Source: Spirochaetales bacterium (GTDB lineage Bacteria > Spirochaetota > Spirochaetia > DSM-2461). Taken from it: a stretch of 17,100 nt of DNA. Positions 1 to 7,445 of the stretch are shown here, piece after piece; the stretch's first letter is position 1; the number at the start of each line of letters is the position of its first letter. The notes below the pieces were generated by a model, which was given only the letters and a program-made list of their open reading frames with translations, did no database searches and was not told the DNA's origin. The position numbers and the translations under genes are program-made. The stretch lies in contig PDRU01000082.1 of the NCBI GenBank assembly GCA_002748225.1, positions 1 through 17,100 on the forward strand. The letters are read 5' to 3'.

Positions 1-305
1 GAGCCCGCGGCAGCCGCCCCTGCCGAAGCCGCAGAACCGCCGGAACCATCCGCACCCCCGGCAGAATCGCTTTGCTTTACTTTACCTATAACATCGCCGG
101 TATTGACGGTGTCTCCTTCAGAAATGCTGAGTTCCACAATCTCGCCGCTGACAGTGGAGGGAACATCCATAACGGCCTTGTCGCTTTCCAGAGATATCAG
201 CGGAGTTTCCACTTCAATAATGTCGCCTGCCGATACATACACTTCCACAACGGCCACATCGGCGGCACCTTCCAGATCGGGAACTGTTATTTCAACTATT
301 GCCAT
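1..305 (-). CDS. aceF: Lipoyl-domain protein, probably pyruvate dehydrogenase E2 (dihydrolipoamide acetyltransferase), 3' part outside window
   Basis: Only the N-terminal 101 or so residues are inside the window; the gene runs off the left edge. Residues 1-78 form a lipoyl domain beginning MAIVEITVPDLEGA, with the lipoylation motif ESDKA (the lysine at residue 43 would carry the lipoyl group). An Ala/Gly/Ser-rich segment follows, typical of the flexible linker between lipoyl and subunit-binding domains. The start lies 23 bp after the aceE stop with an AAAGGA Shine-Dalgarno, so it is in one operon with aceE. E2 receives the acetyl group from E1 and passes it to CoA. From this fragment alone a lipoyl-bearing E3 (lpd) cannot be excluded, since some bacteria carry a lipoyl domain on E3; the position directly after aceE favours E2. 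Confidence 0.8.
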   Translation of the reverse strand, partial: MAIVEITVPDLEGAADVAVVEVYVSAGDIIEVETPLISLESDKAVMDVPSTVSGEIVELSISEGDTVNTGDVIGKVKQSDSAGGADGSGGSAASAGAAAAG

Positions 306-328
306 AATTTTTTCCTTTGCCTTTGCTG

Positions 329-2998
329 TCAGTCGGTCAGCGGGTTCGGCTTGGCCGTATCAATACCGTACTTGTCAATGGCGCTTTTCAGTACTTTTTT
401 CTCCAGGCTGCCTTCCTGCACCAGTGCTCTCAGGGCGGCCAGAGCAATCCACCTGCGGTCAATTTCAAAGAAATCCCGCAGTTTTTCCCGGCTGTCCGAG
501 CGGCCGTAGCCGTCGGTTCCCAGAACCGTCAGTTTGTTGGGGATCAGGCGCCGGATCTGTTCGGGATAGGCACGCATGTAGTCTGAAGAGAAAACAGCCG
601 GGCCGTCATGGCCTTTCATAACACTCGTAATGTAGGGAACACATTCGGCCTCCGGATTCATAAGGTTTTGCCGCTCGCATTCCATACCGTCCCGGTGCAG
701 CTGGTTGACACCCGGAACACTCCAGATGTCGGAATCTACCTTCCAGTCTTTTTTAAGCATGTCGGCGGCCGCCAGAACTTCCCGGAAAATGGTTCCGGAA
801 CCCATCAGCTGTACTTTCGGATTAGCGGTCCTGGCTTTTGCGGCTTTCCGGAAGAGGTAAATACCTTTCACAATGCCTTCTTCGGCGCCTTCGGGAAGAG
901 CCGGCTGTGCGTAGTTTTCGTTCATTACCGTAATATAGTAGAAGAGGTTTTTCTGTTTGGCGTACATTTCTTCCAGTCCATGGCGGACAATAACGGCCAT
1001 TTCATAGGCAAAGGCCGGATCGTATGCGCGGCAGGTGGGGAAGGTGGATGCCAGAAGCAGACCGTGCCCGTCCTGATGCTGAAGGCCTTCGCCGTTCAGT
1101 GTTGTACGTCCGGCCGTCCCTCCCATCAGGAATCCTCTGGCATGTATGTCTCCGGCCGCCCAGGCCAGATCGCCTATGCGCTGAAAGCCAAACATGGAAT
1201 AGTAAATGTAGAAGGGGATCATGGGTATGCCGTAGTTGGAACCGGCTGTACCGGCCGCAATCCATGACGAAAAGGCTCCTGCTTCGGTAATGCCTTCTTC
1301 CAGAATTATTCCGTCTTCAGCTTCCTTGTACCACATCATGCTTTCGGCATCCTGGGGAACGTAAAGCTGGCCGGCCGGGGCGTAAATGCCGAGCTGCCGG
1401 AACATGCCCTCCATTCCGAAAGTACGCGCCTCGTCCGGAACAATGGGAACAACGTACTTGCCCAGTTCCTTGTGGCGCGCCATAGCCGAAAGCAGGCGGA
1501 CAAAGGCGTTGGTTGTTGAAACCTTCCGTTCTCCGGACGATTCAACCGCGCTTTTGAACAGTTTGTCGGTAATGGGCGGAATTGTCAGCGGCGGAGCTTC
1601 AAAGCGCCGTGCCGGAATGGAGCCGCCCAGTTTCTTTCTCTGCCTGCGGATAAATTCCATTTCGTCGGAATCTTCCGATGGACGGATAAAGGGCAGACTT
1701 TCCAGTTCCTCATCTTTCAGCGGTACTTTAAAACGGCTGCGGAACTCTTTCAGCGATTCCAAATCCATTTTTTTCTGGCTGTGGGTTCCCATGGAGGCTT
1801 CACCGGCCTTACCCATACCGTAACCTTTTATGGTATGTACCAGAATAACGGTCGGTTCTCCGTCCGCTTTCACGGCCTCTGCAAATGCCGCGTAAATTTT
1901 CCGCGGATCGTGTCCGCCCCGTGTCATCTGCCACAGACTGCGGTCGCTGATATCCTTAACAAGTTCGGCCACCGCGGGGTCGGATTCAAAGAATATTTTT
2001 CTTAAGTAAGCTGGGTCTTTGGAGCGGATATCCTGAAACTGTCCGTCCACCATTGAGGCGAATTTTTTCAGCAGCGCACCTTCTTTGTCTCGGGCAATCA
2101 ACTCGTCCCATTCGCTGCCCCATATCACTTTTATAACGTTCCAGCCGGCACCGGTGAAGGCCCCTTCCAGTTCGTCAACAATGCGACCGTTACCGCGTAC
2201 AGGACCGTCAAGCCGCTGAAGGTTGCAGTTGACAACAAAGATAAGGTTGTCCAGTTTTTCCCGGGCAGCCAGACTTAAAGCTCCGCGGCTTTCTGGTTCA
2301 TCGGATTCTCCGTCTCCCATAAACGCCCAGACTTTCCGCCTGCCGGTTTTCGCGTGTCCTCTGGCTTCCATGTATTTCATAAAACGCGCCTGGTAAATGG
2401 CCATAAGCGGGCCAAGTCCCATAGACACAGTGGGAAACTGCCAGAAATCAGGCATAAGGAAGGGGTGGGGGTAGGAAGATAAACCTTTCCCATCCACCTC
2501 CCTGCGGAAATTGTTCAGGTGTTCTTCATCCAGGCGCCCTTCCACAAATGCCCGGGCGTACATACCCGGAGCCGAATGGCCCTGGAAAAAAATCAGATCC
2601 GGTCCGTCAGGAGCATCGTATCCCTTGAAAAACCAGTTAAATCCCACTTCATAGAGCGCGGCCGATGAAGCAAAACTGGCAATGTGGCCGCCCAGCGCGT
2701 CTTCGTTCTTGTTGGCCCTGGCAACCATTGCCATGGCGTTCCAGCGCACATAGGCGGCTACACGCATGGCCGTAAGGCTGTCGGAGGGAATCTTTTCAGA
2801 TTTTTCCGGAGGAATGGTATTGGCGTAGGGGCTTATGGTGTTATGAGGAGGCCGTATTCCCAGGGCCCGGACCGAATCGTTGAGCGTACGCAGCAGGTAT
2901 ACAGCTTTTTCACTTCCCTCTGTGCGTATAAGGGCTTCCATGGATTCTACCCAGTCCCGGGTTTCCTGGGGGTCGGTATCGTTAAAAATTTCTGACAT
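329..2998 (-). CDS. aceE: Pyruvate dehydrogenase E1 component, homodimeric type
   Basis: The 889-residue protein matches the size of the single-chain (homodimeric) E1 enzyme, about 887 residues in E. coli. E1 decarboxylates pyruvate with thiamine diphosphate and acetylates the lipoyl group of E2 in the cytoplasm. The thiamine diphosphate motif is visible: GDGES at residues 228-232 and NCN at 257-259, inside a stretch (GALSLAAREKLDNLIFVVNC and on to LQRLDGPVRGNG) nearly identical to the E. coli enzyme as I recall it. The segment EEGITEAGAFSSWIAAGTAG in the second half matches the family's E-G-I-x-E-x-G region. The start at 2998 has AGGAG six bases upstream. It is the first gene of a leftward operon with the lipoyl protein 23 bp downstream, and a good promoter lies at 3063-3091. 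No odd residue or disruption seen. Confidence 0.97.
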   Translation of the reverse strand: MSEIFNDTDPQETRDWVESMEALIRTEGSEKAVYLLRTLNDSVRALGIRPPHNTISPYANTIPPEKSEKIPSDSLTAMRVAAYVRWNAMAMVARANKNEDALGGHIASFASSAALYEVGFNWFFKGYDAPDGPDLIFFQGHSAPGMYARAFVEGRLDEEHLNNFRREVDGKGLSSYPHPFLMPDFWQFPTVSMGLGPLMAIYQARFMKYMEARGHAKTGRRKVWAFMGDGESDEPESRGALSLAAREKLDNLIFVVNCNLQRLDGPVRGNGRIVDELEGAFTGAGWNVIKVIWGSEWDELIARDKEGALLKKFASMVDGQFQDIRSKDPAYLRKIFFESDPAVAELVKDISDRSLWQMTRGGHDPRKIYAAFAEAVKADGEPTVILVHTIKGYGMGKAGEASMGTHSQKKMDLESLKEFRSRFKVPLKDEELESLPFIRPSEDSDEMEFIRRQRKKLGGSIPARRFEAPPLTIPPITDKLFKSAVESSGERKVSTTNAFVRLLSAMARHKELGKYVVPIVPDEARTFGMEGMFRQLGIYAPAGQLYVPQDAESMMWYKEAEDGIILEEGITEAGAFSSWIAAGTAGSNYGIPMIPFYIYYSMFGFQRIGDLAWAAGDIHARGFLMGGTAGRTTLNGEGLQHQDGHGLLLASTFPTCRAYDPAFAYEMAVIVRHGLEEMYAKQKNLFYYITVMNENYAQPALPEGAEEGIVKGIYLFRKAAKARTANPKVQLMGSGTIFREVLAAADMLKKDWKVDSDIWSVPGVNQLHRDGMECERQNLMNPEAECVPYITSVMKGHDGPAVFSSDYMRAYPEQIRRLIPNKLTVLGTDGYGRSDSREKLRDFFEIDRRWIALAALRALVQEGSLEKKVLKSAIDKYGIDTAKPNPLTD

Positions 2999-3062
2999 GG
3001 CGTACTCCTGGACAGCTGGAGGGATATTTTTCCACAGCTCATGTGTTTGTAGTTATATTCAT

Positions 3063-3091
3063 ATATTACTATTCAGCTGGTAGTAATTCAA
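3063..3091 (-). promoter_or_regulatory. Predicted sigma-70-type promoter of aceE
   Basis: On the minus strand, TTGAAT (complement of 3086-3091) and TAATAT (complement of 3063-3068) are separated by exactly 17 bp. Transcription would start near 3056, giving a leader of about 58 nt before the aceE start at 2998. This is the best promoter match in the leftward direction of this intergenic region. It is a pattern match only. Confidence 0.6.
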
Positions 3092-3120
3092 TGGCGGGTG
3101 CGCGCTTCATTTGTGGTTTT

Positions 3121-3142
3121 TTACGGCAATCGATTGCCGTAA
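3121..3142. promoter_or_regulatory. Perfect 22-bp palindrome, probable operator
   Basis: The half-site TTACGGCAATC (3121-3131) is followed without spacer by its exact reverse complement GATTGCCGTAA (3132-3142). The palindrome ends at the base before the -35 hexamer of the livJ promoter. Its centre is near -46 relative to the predicted livJ start and near -75 relative to the predicted aceE start. An even palindrome with CG at its centre resembles LacI-family operators, but the binding protein is not in the window, so the family is inference. No second full copy was noticed in the window. Confidence 0.6.
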
Positions 3143-3171
3143 TTGACAGTTCTGCGGATAAATTTTATAGT
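3143..3171 (+). promoter_or_regulatory. Predicted sigma-70 promoter of the livJHMGF operon
   Basis: A perfect -35 TTGACA (3143-3148) and a -10 TATAGT (3166-3171) are separated by 17 bp. Transcription would begin near 3178, leaving a leader of about 54 nt before livJ. The leader holds a small inverted repeat (ATGGCC at 3184-3189, GGCCAT at 3205-3210) ahead of the Shine-Dalgarno. The -35 abuts the palindrome at 3121-3142, so a bound regulator would touch RNA polymerase. Confidence 0.7.
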
Positions 3172-3231
3172 CATCCTTTTAACATGGCCGTTCTTTGCAT
3201 GAGGGGCCATTACACGCGTAAAGGAGATTAT

Positions 3232-4350
3232 ATGAAAAAAAATCTGATTACTATGCTGCTGCTGCTCATTGCCGTAACAGCTCTTTTCACTGCCTGCGGC
3301 GGGAAAAAGGACGTCATTAAAATTGGAGTTGTCGGGGCTCATTCCGGCGATTTGGCTTCCTATGGTCTTCCTACGGTTAAAGCGGCCGAACTGGTTGCGG
3401 CCAAATGGAATGAAAATGGCGGAGTTCTCGGCAAGCAGGTTGAACTGGTTGTGGAAGATGATGTCTGTAAACCCGAAGTTGCAGCCAACAGCGCGGCTAA
3501 AGTTGTCGGTGAAGGTGTTGTAGCTGTTATCGGGCATATCTGCTCCGGTGCTACCAAAAGTGCTTTGGGCATTTACAATGAAGCCGGCATTCCGTGTATC
3601 AGTCCTTCAGCCACCAACCCTCCTCTGACAAAGAGCGGCGAGTATCCCAACTTCTTCCGTACCATTGCTCCGGATGACGCTCAGGCCGAAACGGACGCAA
3701 ACTTCATTGTGAATAATCTGAAGCTGAAAAAAGTGGCCATTCTTCATGACCGCCAGGATTACGGAAAGGGCTTTGCGGACTTTTGTGTAGCAGCACTTGA
3801 GAAAATGGGTGTTGAAATTGTTCTGTACGAGGGTATTACCGACAGTGCTCTGGATTATTCCGCCATTTTAACCAAAGTTGCCGCATCCGGTGCTGAAGGT
3901 ATTGTGTACGGCGGTTATCATCCGGAAGCTTCCAAACTGGTTCAGCAGATGAGTCAGATCGGTTTGAATATACCCTTCATTTCCGATGACGGTGTAAAGG
4001 ACGACACCTTTATTAAGGTAGCGGGTAAATTTTCGGAAGGCGTTTATGCCTCCGGTCCCGTGGACACTTCCTCCAATGCCATGAATATACAGGCTGTGAA
4101 GGACCATGTTGAAGCTTACGGTGAAGATCCCGGCGCGTTCTTCATTAATGCCTATGCGGCATCTGAAGCTTTGATGAATGCTATTGACAAGGCCGGAAGT
4201 ACTGACGGTGCTGCTATTATGAAGGCCCTGCGTTCCGAGTATGTGGAAACGCCTCTTGGAAAAATCAGTTTTGACGACAAGGGCGATGCCATTGGTGTGG
4301 GATTTTCCGTCTACCAGGTGCAGAACGGTACCTACGTTGAGCTGAAATAG
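3232..4350 (+). CDS. livJ: Branched-chain amino acid ABC transporter, substrate-binding lipoprotein
   Basis: This 372-residue protein is the solute-binding component of a Liv-type (leucine/isoleucine/valine) importer. A signal peptide (MKKNLITMLLLLIAVTALFT) runs into Cys22; the sequence LFTAC is a relaxed lipobox of the spirochaetal kind, so the mature protein is probably lipid-anchored at the outer face of the inner membrane. The mature part starts VIKIGVVGAHSGDLASYG, as in LivJ/LivK. Cys79 (EDDVCKP) and Cys104 (GHICSGAT) match the disulfide cysteines of E. coli LivJ, and ISPSATNPPLT is another family landmark. The start at 3232 is chosen because AAAGGAG lies just upstream and the signal peptide follows; the frame is open back to an ATG at 3043, but that extension has no signal sequence and overlaps the promoter. 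The exact ligand (LIV, amides or other) cannot be told. Confidence 0.95.
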   Translation: MKKNLITMLLLLIAVTALFTACGGKKDVIKIGVVGAHSGDLASYGLPTVKAAELVAAKWNENGGVLGKQVELVVEDDVCKPEVAANSAAKVVGEGVVAVIGHICSGATKSALGIYNEAGIPCISPSATNPPLTKSGEYPNFFRTIAPDDAQAETDANFIVNNLKLKKVAILHDRQDYGKGFADFCVAALEKMGVEIVLYEGITDSALDYSAILTKVAASGAEGIVYGGYHPEASKLVQQMSQIGLNIPFISDDGVKDDTFIKVAGKFSEGVYASGPVDTSSNAMNIQAVKDHVEAYGEDPGAFFINAYAASEALMNAIDKAGSTDGAAIMKALRSEYVETPLGKISFDDKGDAIGVGFSVYQVQNGTYVELK

Positions 4351-4364
4351 CGCTTTTATGGATT

Positions 4365-4434
4365 AAGCGGCTGACATGCCGGGTGTCCGGGAGCTTAACT
4401 GACATCCGGTATCCAGCCGCTTTAACGCTTTTTT
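4365..4434 (+). terminator. Intercistronic hairpin with T-run between livJ and livH (attenuator/partial terminator)
   Basis: AAGCGGCTG (4365-4373) pairs with CAGCCGCTT (4414-4422). Inside it, GGGTGTC pairs with GACATCC (one G-T wobble), making a long interrupted stem. A run of six T follows at 4429-4434. Such a structure after the binding-protein gene of an ABC operon typically lets most transcripts end or be stabilised there, so that the binding protein is made in excess of the membrane and ATPase subunits. This role is inference. Confidence 0.6.
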
Positions 4435-4464
4435 CTGCGGGCTGCTCTTTCCTGGCCGAGAGAG

Positions 4465-4470
4465 TATAAT
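4465..4470 (+). promoter_or_regulatory. Possible secondary -10 element before livH
   Basis: A perfect TATAAT lies between the livJ hairpin and the livH Shine-Dalgarno (AGGAG, 4494-4498), at a distance allowing a start near 4477. No acceptable -35 hexamer is found 15-18 bp upstream and no extended -10 TGn precedes it, so it may be chance. If used, it would supply the HMGF genes independently of the upstream attenuator. Confidence 0.3.
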
Positions 4471-4506
4471 GGCCCGCAATTATTTCCAAAGCGAGGAGTT
4501 TATCCC

Positions 4507-5412
4507 TTGAATTACTTTCTCCAGCTTGTACTGGCCGGATTAACAAAAGGCAGTATTTATGCCCTTATTGCTCTGGGGTATACAATGGTGTACGGCATTA
4601 TAAAGCTGATAAACTTTGCCCATGGTGAAATCTACATGATCGGAGCTTTTACCGCACTGATAATTGGCGGAGTGCTTCAGATTATGACGCCGCTTCATCC
4701 GGTAATGATTCTGATTGTTTCCCTTGTGGCGGCTGTACTGTTTGCTTCCGGTTACGGAATAACCATGGAGAAGATTGCCTATAAGCCGCTGCGCAATGCC
4801 CCCCGGCTGACCGCACTCATTTCAGCCATTGGTATGTCGCTGATTCTTCAGAATTATGTCCGTCTGGCCCAGACGTCCGACTTTCTGCCTTTCCGTTCCA
4901 TGATACCCGACCTGCCCTTTCTTATTCCGGGCAAGTCTGTAATGACCACAACGCAGCTGGTTATTCTGCTTACAACACTGGTGGTTATGATAGTTCTGAC
5001 CATCCTTATTCGCTATACCCGCATAGGGAAGGCTATGCGGGCCACTTCCCAGGACAAGGTTATGGCTCAGCTGGTGGGTATTGATATTGATAAGGTTATT
5101 ACTTTTACCTTTATTATCGGTTCGGCAACCGCGGCTGTCGGAGGTGTGCTGATAGCCAATCATATGGGGCAGATTAACTTTTACATTGGTTTTCTTGCCG
5201 GAATAAAAGCTTTTGTTGCGGCTGTTCTGGGGGGAATAGGAAGTATCCCGGGCGCGGTTCTTGGCAGTTTTGTTCTGGGCATGACAGAAAGTTTCGGCGC
5301 GGGGTATATCTCCAGTGCTTATGAAGACGCCTTTGCCTTTGTTATTCTTATTATAATTCTTATTTTCAAGCCGGCCGGAATTCTTGGACGCAGTGAAGTG
5401 GAAAAAGTTTAG
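4507..5412 (+). CDS. livH: Branched-chain amino acid ABC transporter permease LivH
   Basis: This 301-residue polytopic inner-membrane protein forms one half of the transport channel with LivM. The N-terminus LAGLTKGSIYALIALGYTMV and the following YGIIKLINFAHGEIYMIGAF are diagnostic of LivH/BraD. Hydrophobic segments are spread along the whole chain. The cytoplasmic loop RATSQDKVMAQLVGIDIDKV is the region that contacts the ATPases, and AAVLGGIGSIPGAVLGSFVL is the typical C-terminal membrane motif. The start is a TTG at 4507, supported by AGGAG eight bases upstream and by the family's usual N-terminus. It is the second gene of the operon, separated from livJ by a 156-bp spacer that holds the hairpin. 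Confidence 0.95.
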   Translation: MNYFLQLVLAGLTKGSIYALIALGYTMVYGIIKLINFAHGEIYMIGAFTALIIGGVLQIMTPLHPVMILIVSLVAAVLFASGYGITMEKIAYKPLRNAPRLTALISAIGMSLILQNYVRLAQTSDFLPFRSMIPDLPFLIPGKSVMTTTQLVILLTTLVVMIVLTILIRYTRIGKAMRATSQDKVMAQLVGIDIDKVITFTFIIGSATAAVGGVLIANHMGQINFYIGFLAGIKAFVAAVLGGIGSIPGAVLGSFVLGMTESFGAGYISSAYEDAFAFVILIIILIFKPAGILGRSEVEKV

Positions 5413-5414
5413 TT

Positions 5415-6668
5415 ATGAACAAATCATTTGGAAAATATTTCAAACAATCTTTTCTGACGGCTCTCTGGATGATGCTTTTATCCTTCCCTTTTGTTGTAAT
5501 AAAAGTGAAACCCCGCGATTCGCTGGTTATCTGGCGCTGGGCAAACCTGGCCTACATGGGGGCAGGCTCCTTTGTGCTTTCGTGGATATGGCGCTTTTTT
5601 CTTGACAGAAAAGAAAAGGGCGGACGCGATACTGCTGAGCCTTCCGGTAATGAGGGTAATGAGAAAGAGACATCTGCTCTCCGGGGGCGGCTGGCCTTTC
5701 TGAGGGATCTGAAGGAAAAGCGGCCGAAGCTGCGTTTGTCCTTTTTCGGGCTGCTGGCAGTCCTGGTTCTGGCTTTTCCCCTGATGGTTAATTTTTATCA
5801 GGTGGGAATTATTACCAGTGCCCTGATTTTTGTTATTCTGGGACTGGGACTGAACATTGTTATTGGTTACGGCGGTCTTCTTCATCTGGGTTATGCCGCG
5901 TTTTATGCTGTAGGTGCGTATAACTACGGAATAATGTATTTGAACTGGGGTTTGCAGTTCTGGCTGGCTCTGCCTCTGGGGGCGGTTTCCGGTCTGCTTT
6001 TCGGCCTGCTTATTGGTATTCCGGTGCTGCGTCTCCGGGGAGATTATCTGGCTATTGTTACTCTGGCTTTTGGTGAAATTGTCCGGCTGCTTCTTGAAAA
6101 TATGGCCAATCTGACCAAGGGACCTGAAGGTATTGCCCAGATTCCCCGCCCGGCTTTTTTCATTTCATTGTCTCTTCAGGGAGCCACCAATTACCTCTAC
6201 TACATAACGGTGCTTCTTGTTTTTATGACTATAGTGGTTATACGCCGCATTGAAGATTCACGTCTGGGCCGTTCTCTGGAAGCCATGAAGGAAGATGAAA
6301 TTGCCGCGCAGGCCATGGGTATAGATTTAACCCGTGCCAAGCTGGCCACCTTTGCCCTCGGTGCTTTCTGGGCCGGTATGGCCGGTGTGGTTCTGGCTGC
6401 TAAAACCACCTATATTAATCCCCGCTCCTTCACACTGATGGAATCGGTTATGATCCTTGTGGCGGTTGTGCTGGGCGGAACCGGTTCCATACCCGGAGTT
6501 TTTCTGGGGGCTTTACTGGTAACGCTCATTCCCGAATACTTCCGGGTTTTGGCAGACTACCGCATGATGATGTTCGGCGTGGCGCTGGTTGTTATGTCGA
6601 TTTTCCGTCCTCAGGGTATTATTCCCAGGGTGCGCAAAAAATATTCTGTTGACGGAGAGAACCTATGA
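5415..6668 (+). CDS. livM: Branched-chain amino acid ABC transporter permease LivM
   Basis: This 417-residue membrane protein is the partner permease of LivH. Like E. coli LivM (about 425 residues) it has an N-terminal extension: two hydrophobic segments (about residues 12-30 and 42-62), then a charged cytoplasmic linker (about 63-107, rich in K, E and R), before the permease core. Core landmarks are ILGLGLNIVIGYGGLLHLGY, GIPVLRLRGDYLAIVTLAFG, EAMKEDEIAAQAMGIDL (ATPase-contacting loop) and VVLGGTGSIPGVFLGALL, ending in YRMMMFGVALVVMSIFRPQG. The start lies 2 bp after the livH stop with only a weak upstream GGA, so translation is probably coupled; the stop overlaps the livG start (ATGA). Confidence 0.95.
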   Translation: MNKSFGKYFKQSFLTALWMMLLSFPFVVIKVKPRDSLVIWRWANLAYMGAGSFVLSWIWRFFLDRKEKGGRDTAEPSGNEGNEKETSALRGRLAFLRDLKEKRPKLRLSFFGLLAVLVLAFPLMVNFYQVGIITSALIFVILGLGLNIVIGYGGLLHLGYAAFYAVGAYNYGIMYLNWGLQFWLALPLGAVSGLLFGLLIGIPVLRLRGDYLAIVTLAFGEIVRLLLENMANLTKGPEGIAQIPRPAFFISLSLQGATNYLYYITVLLVFMTIVVIRRIEDSRLGRSLEAMKEDEIAAQAMGIDLTRAKLATFALGAFWAGMAGVVLAAKTTYINPRSFTLMESVMILVAVVLGGTGSIPGVFLGALLVTLIPEYFRVLADYRMMMFGVALVVMSIFRPQGIIPRVRKKYSVDGENL

Positions 6669-7444
6669 GCCGCAGAATCCTTGACATTCAGAAATTATCA
6701 ATGGTGTTCGGCGGTCTGCGCGCGGTCGATCATGTCAGCATGCACATTGACGAAGGTGAAATTGCGGCCCTTATTGGACCGAACGGCGCGGGGAAAACAA
6801 CGCTTTTTAACTGTGTAACCGGTGTCTATCAGCCCACTGAAGGCGCTATTTCCGTATCTGATCCGGAAGGAACTGAAAAAAACATTAACGGCATGAAGCC
6901 GAATAAAATAACAGAGCTGGGGCTGGCGCGTACTTTTCAGAATATCCGGCTTTTTTCCTCCATGACGGCCCTGGAAAACGTTATGATAGGCCGGCATCCC
7001 AAACTGCATGCCGGTATTTTCGGCGCCATATTCCGCGATAAGAAAACCCGGCAGGAAGAAAAACAGGTTATTGAAGACAGTCTGGCCATTTTAAAGAAAC
7101 TGGGTCTGGAAAAACAGGCCAATGAAACAGCTTCCAGTCTGCCTTACGGCGATCAGAGGCTGCTTGAAATTGCCCGGGCCATGGCCACAGAACCCCAGCT
7201 CCTTCTGCTTGATGAGCCGGCCGCGGGAATGAACCCTCATGAGACACGGGAGCTTGATAACACACTCAGGAAGATCCGCGAAGAGGAAGGTATTTCCATT
7301 TTGCTTATTGAGCATGATATGAGCCTTGTTATGAGCCTTTCTGAGCGGATATATGTTCTGGATTACGGAAAAATGATAGCAGAAGGCTCTCCCGCTGAGG
7401 TGAAGGAAAATCCTGCGGTAATTAAGGCCTATTTGGGAGAATAA
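6665..7444 (+). CDS. livG: Branched-chain amino acid ABC transporter ATP-binding protein LivG
   Basis: This 259-residue cytoplasmic ATPase is one of the two that power the importer. Visible motifs are Walker A GPNGAGKTT (residues 38-46), a Q-loop at RTFQNIRLF (about 89-97), the LivG-type signature LPYGDQRLLEIARA (about 159-172), Walker B LLLLDEPAAG (about 179-188) and the switch histidine His217 in LLIEHDMS. The insertion around residues 110-150, before the signature, is usual for LivG. The ATG overlaps the livM stop by 4 bases (ATGA), with GGAGAG upstream. Confidence 0.96.
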   Translation: MSRRILDIQKLSMVFGGLRAVDHVSMHIDEGEIAALIGPNGAGKTTLFNCVTGVYQPTEGAISVSDPEGTEKNINGMKPNKITELGLARTFQNIRLFSSMTALENVMIGRHPKLHAGIFGAIFRDKKTRQEEKQVIEDSLAILKKLGLEKQANETASSLPYGDQRLLEIARAMATEPQLLLLDEPAAGMNPHETRELDNTLRKIREEEGISILLIEHDMSLVMSLSERIYVLDYGKMIAEGSPAEVKENPAVIKAYLGE

Positions 7445-7445
7445 T

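Noticed and set aside
608..1267. 219-codon open frame on the plus strand opposite aceE
   Set aside because: It is antisense to strongly conserved aceE sequence, with no family resemblance.
3043..3231. N-terminal 63-residue extension of livJ from an ATG at 3043
   Set aside because: It runs through the predicted promoter and palindrome, has no signal sequence or ribosome site, and the ATG at 3232 has AAAGGAG and a lipoprotein signal peptide.
3268..3277. ATTGCCGTAA in livJ and at 12831-12840 in the flgG-family gene as further operator half-sites
   Set aside because: Both encode common codons (Ile-Ala-Val type) in conserved protein positions and have no opposing half; chance is sufficient.
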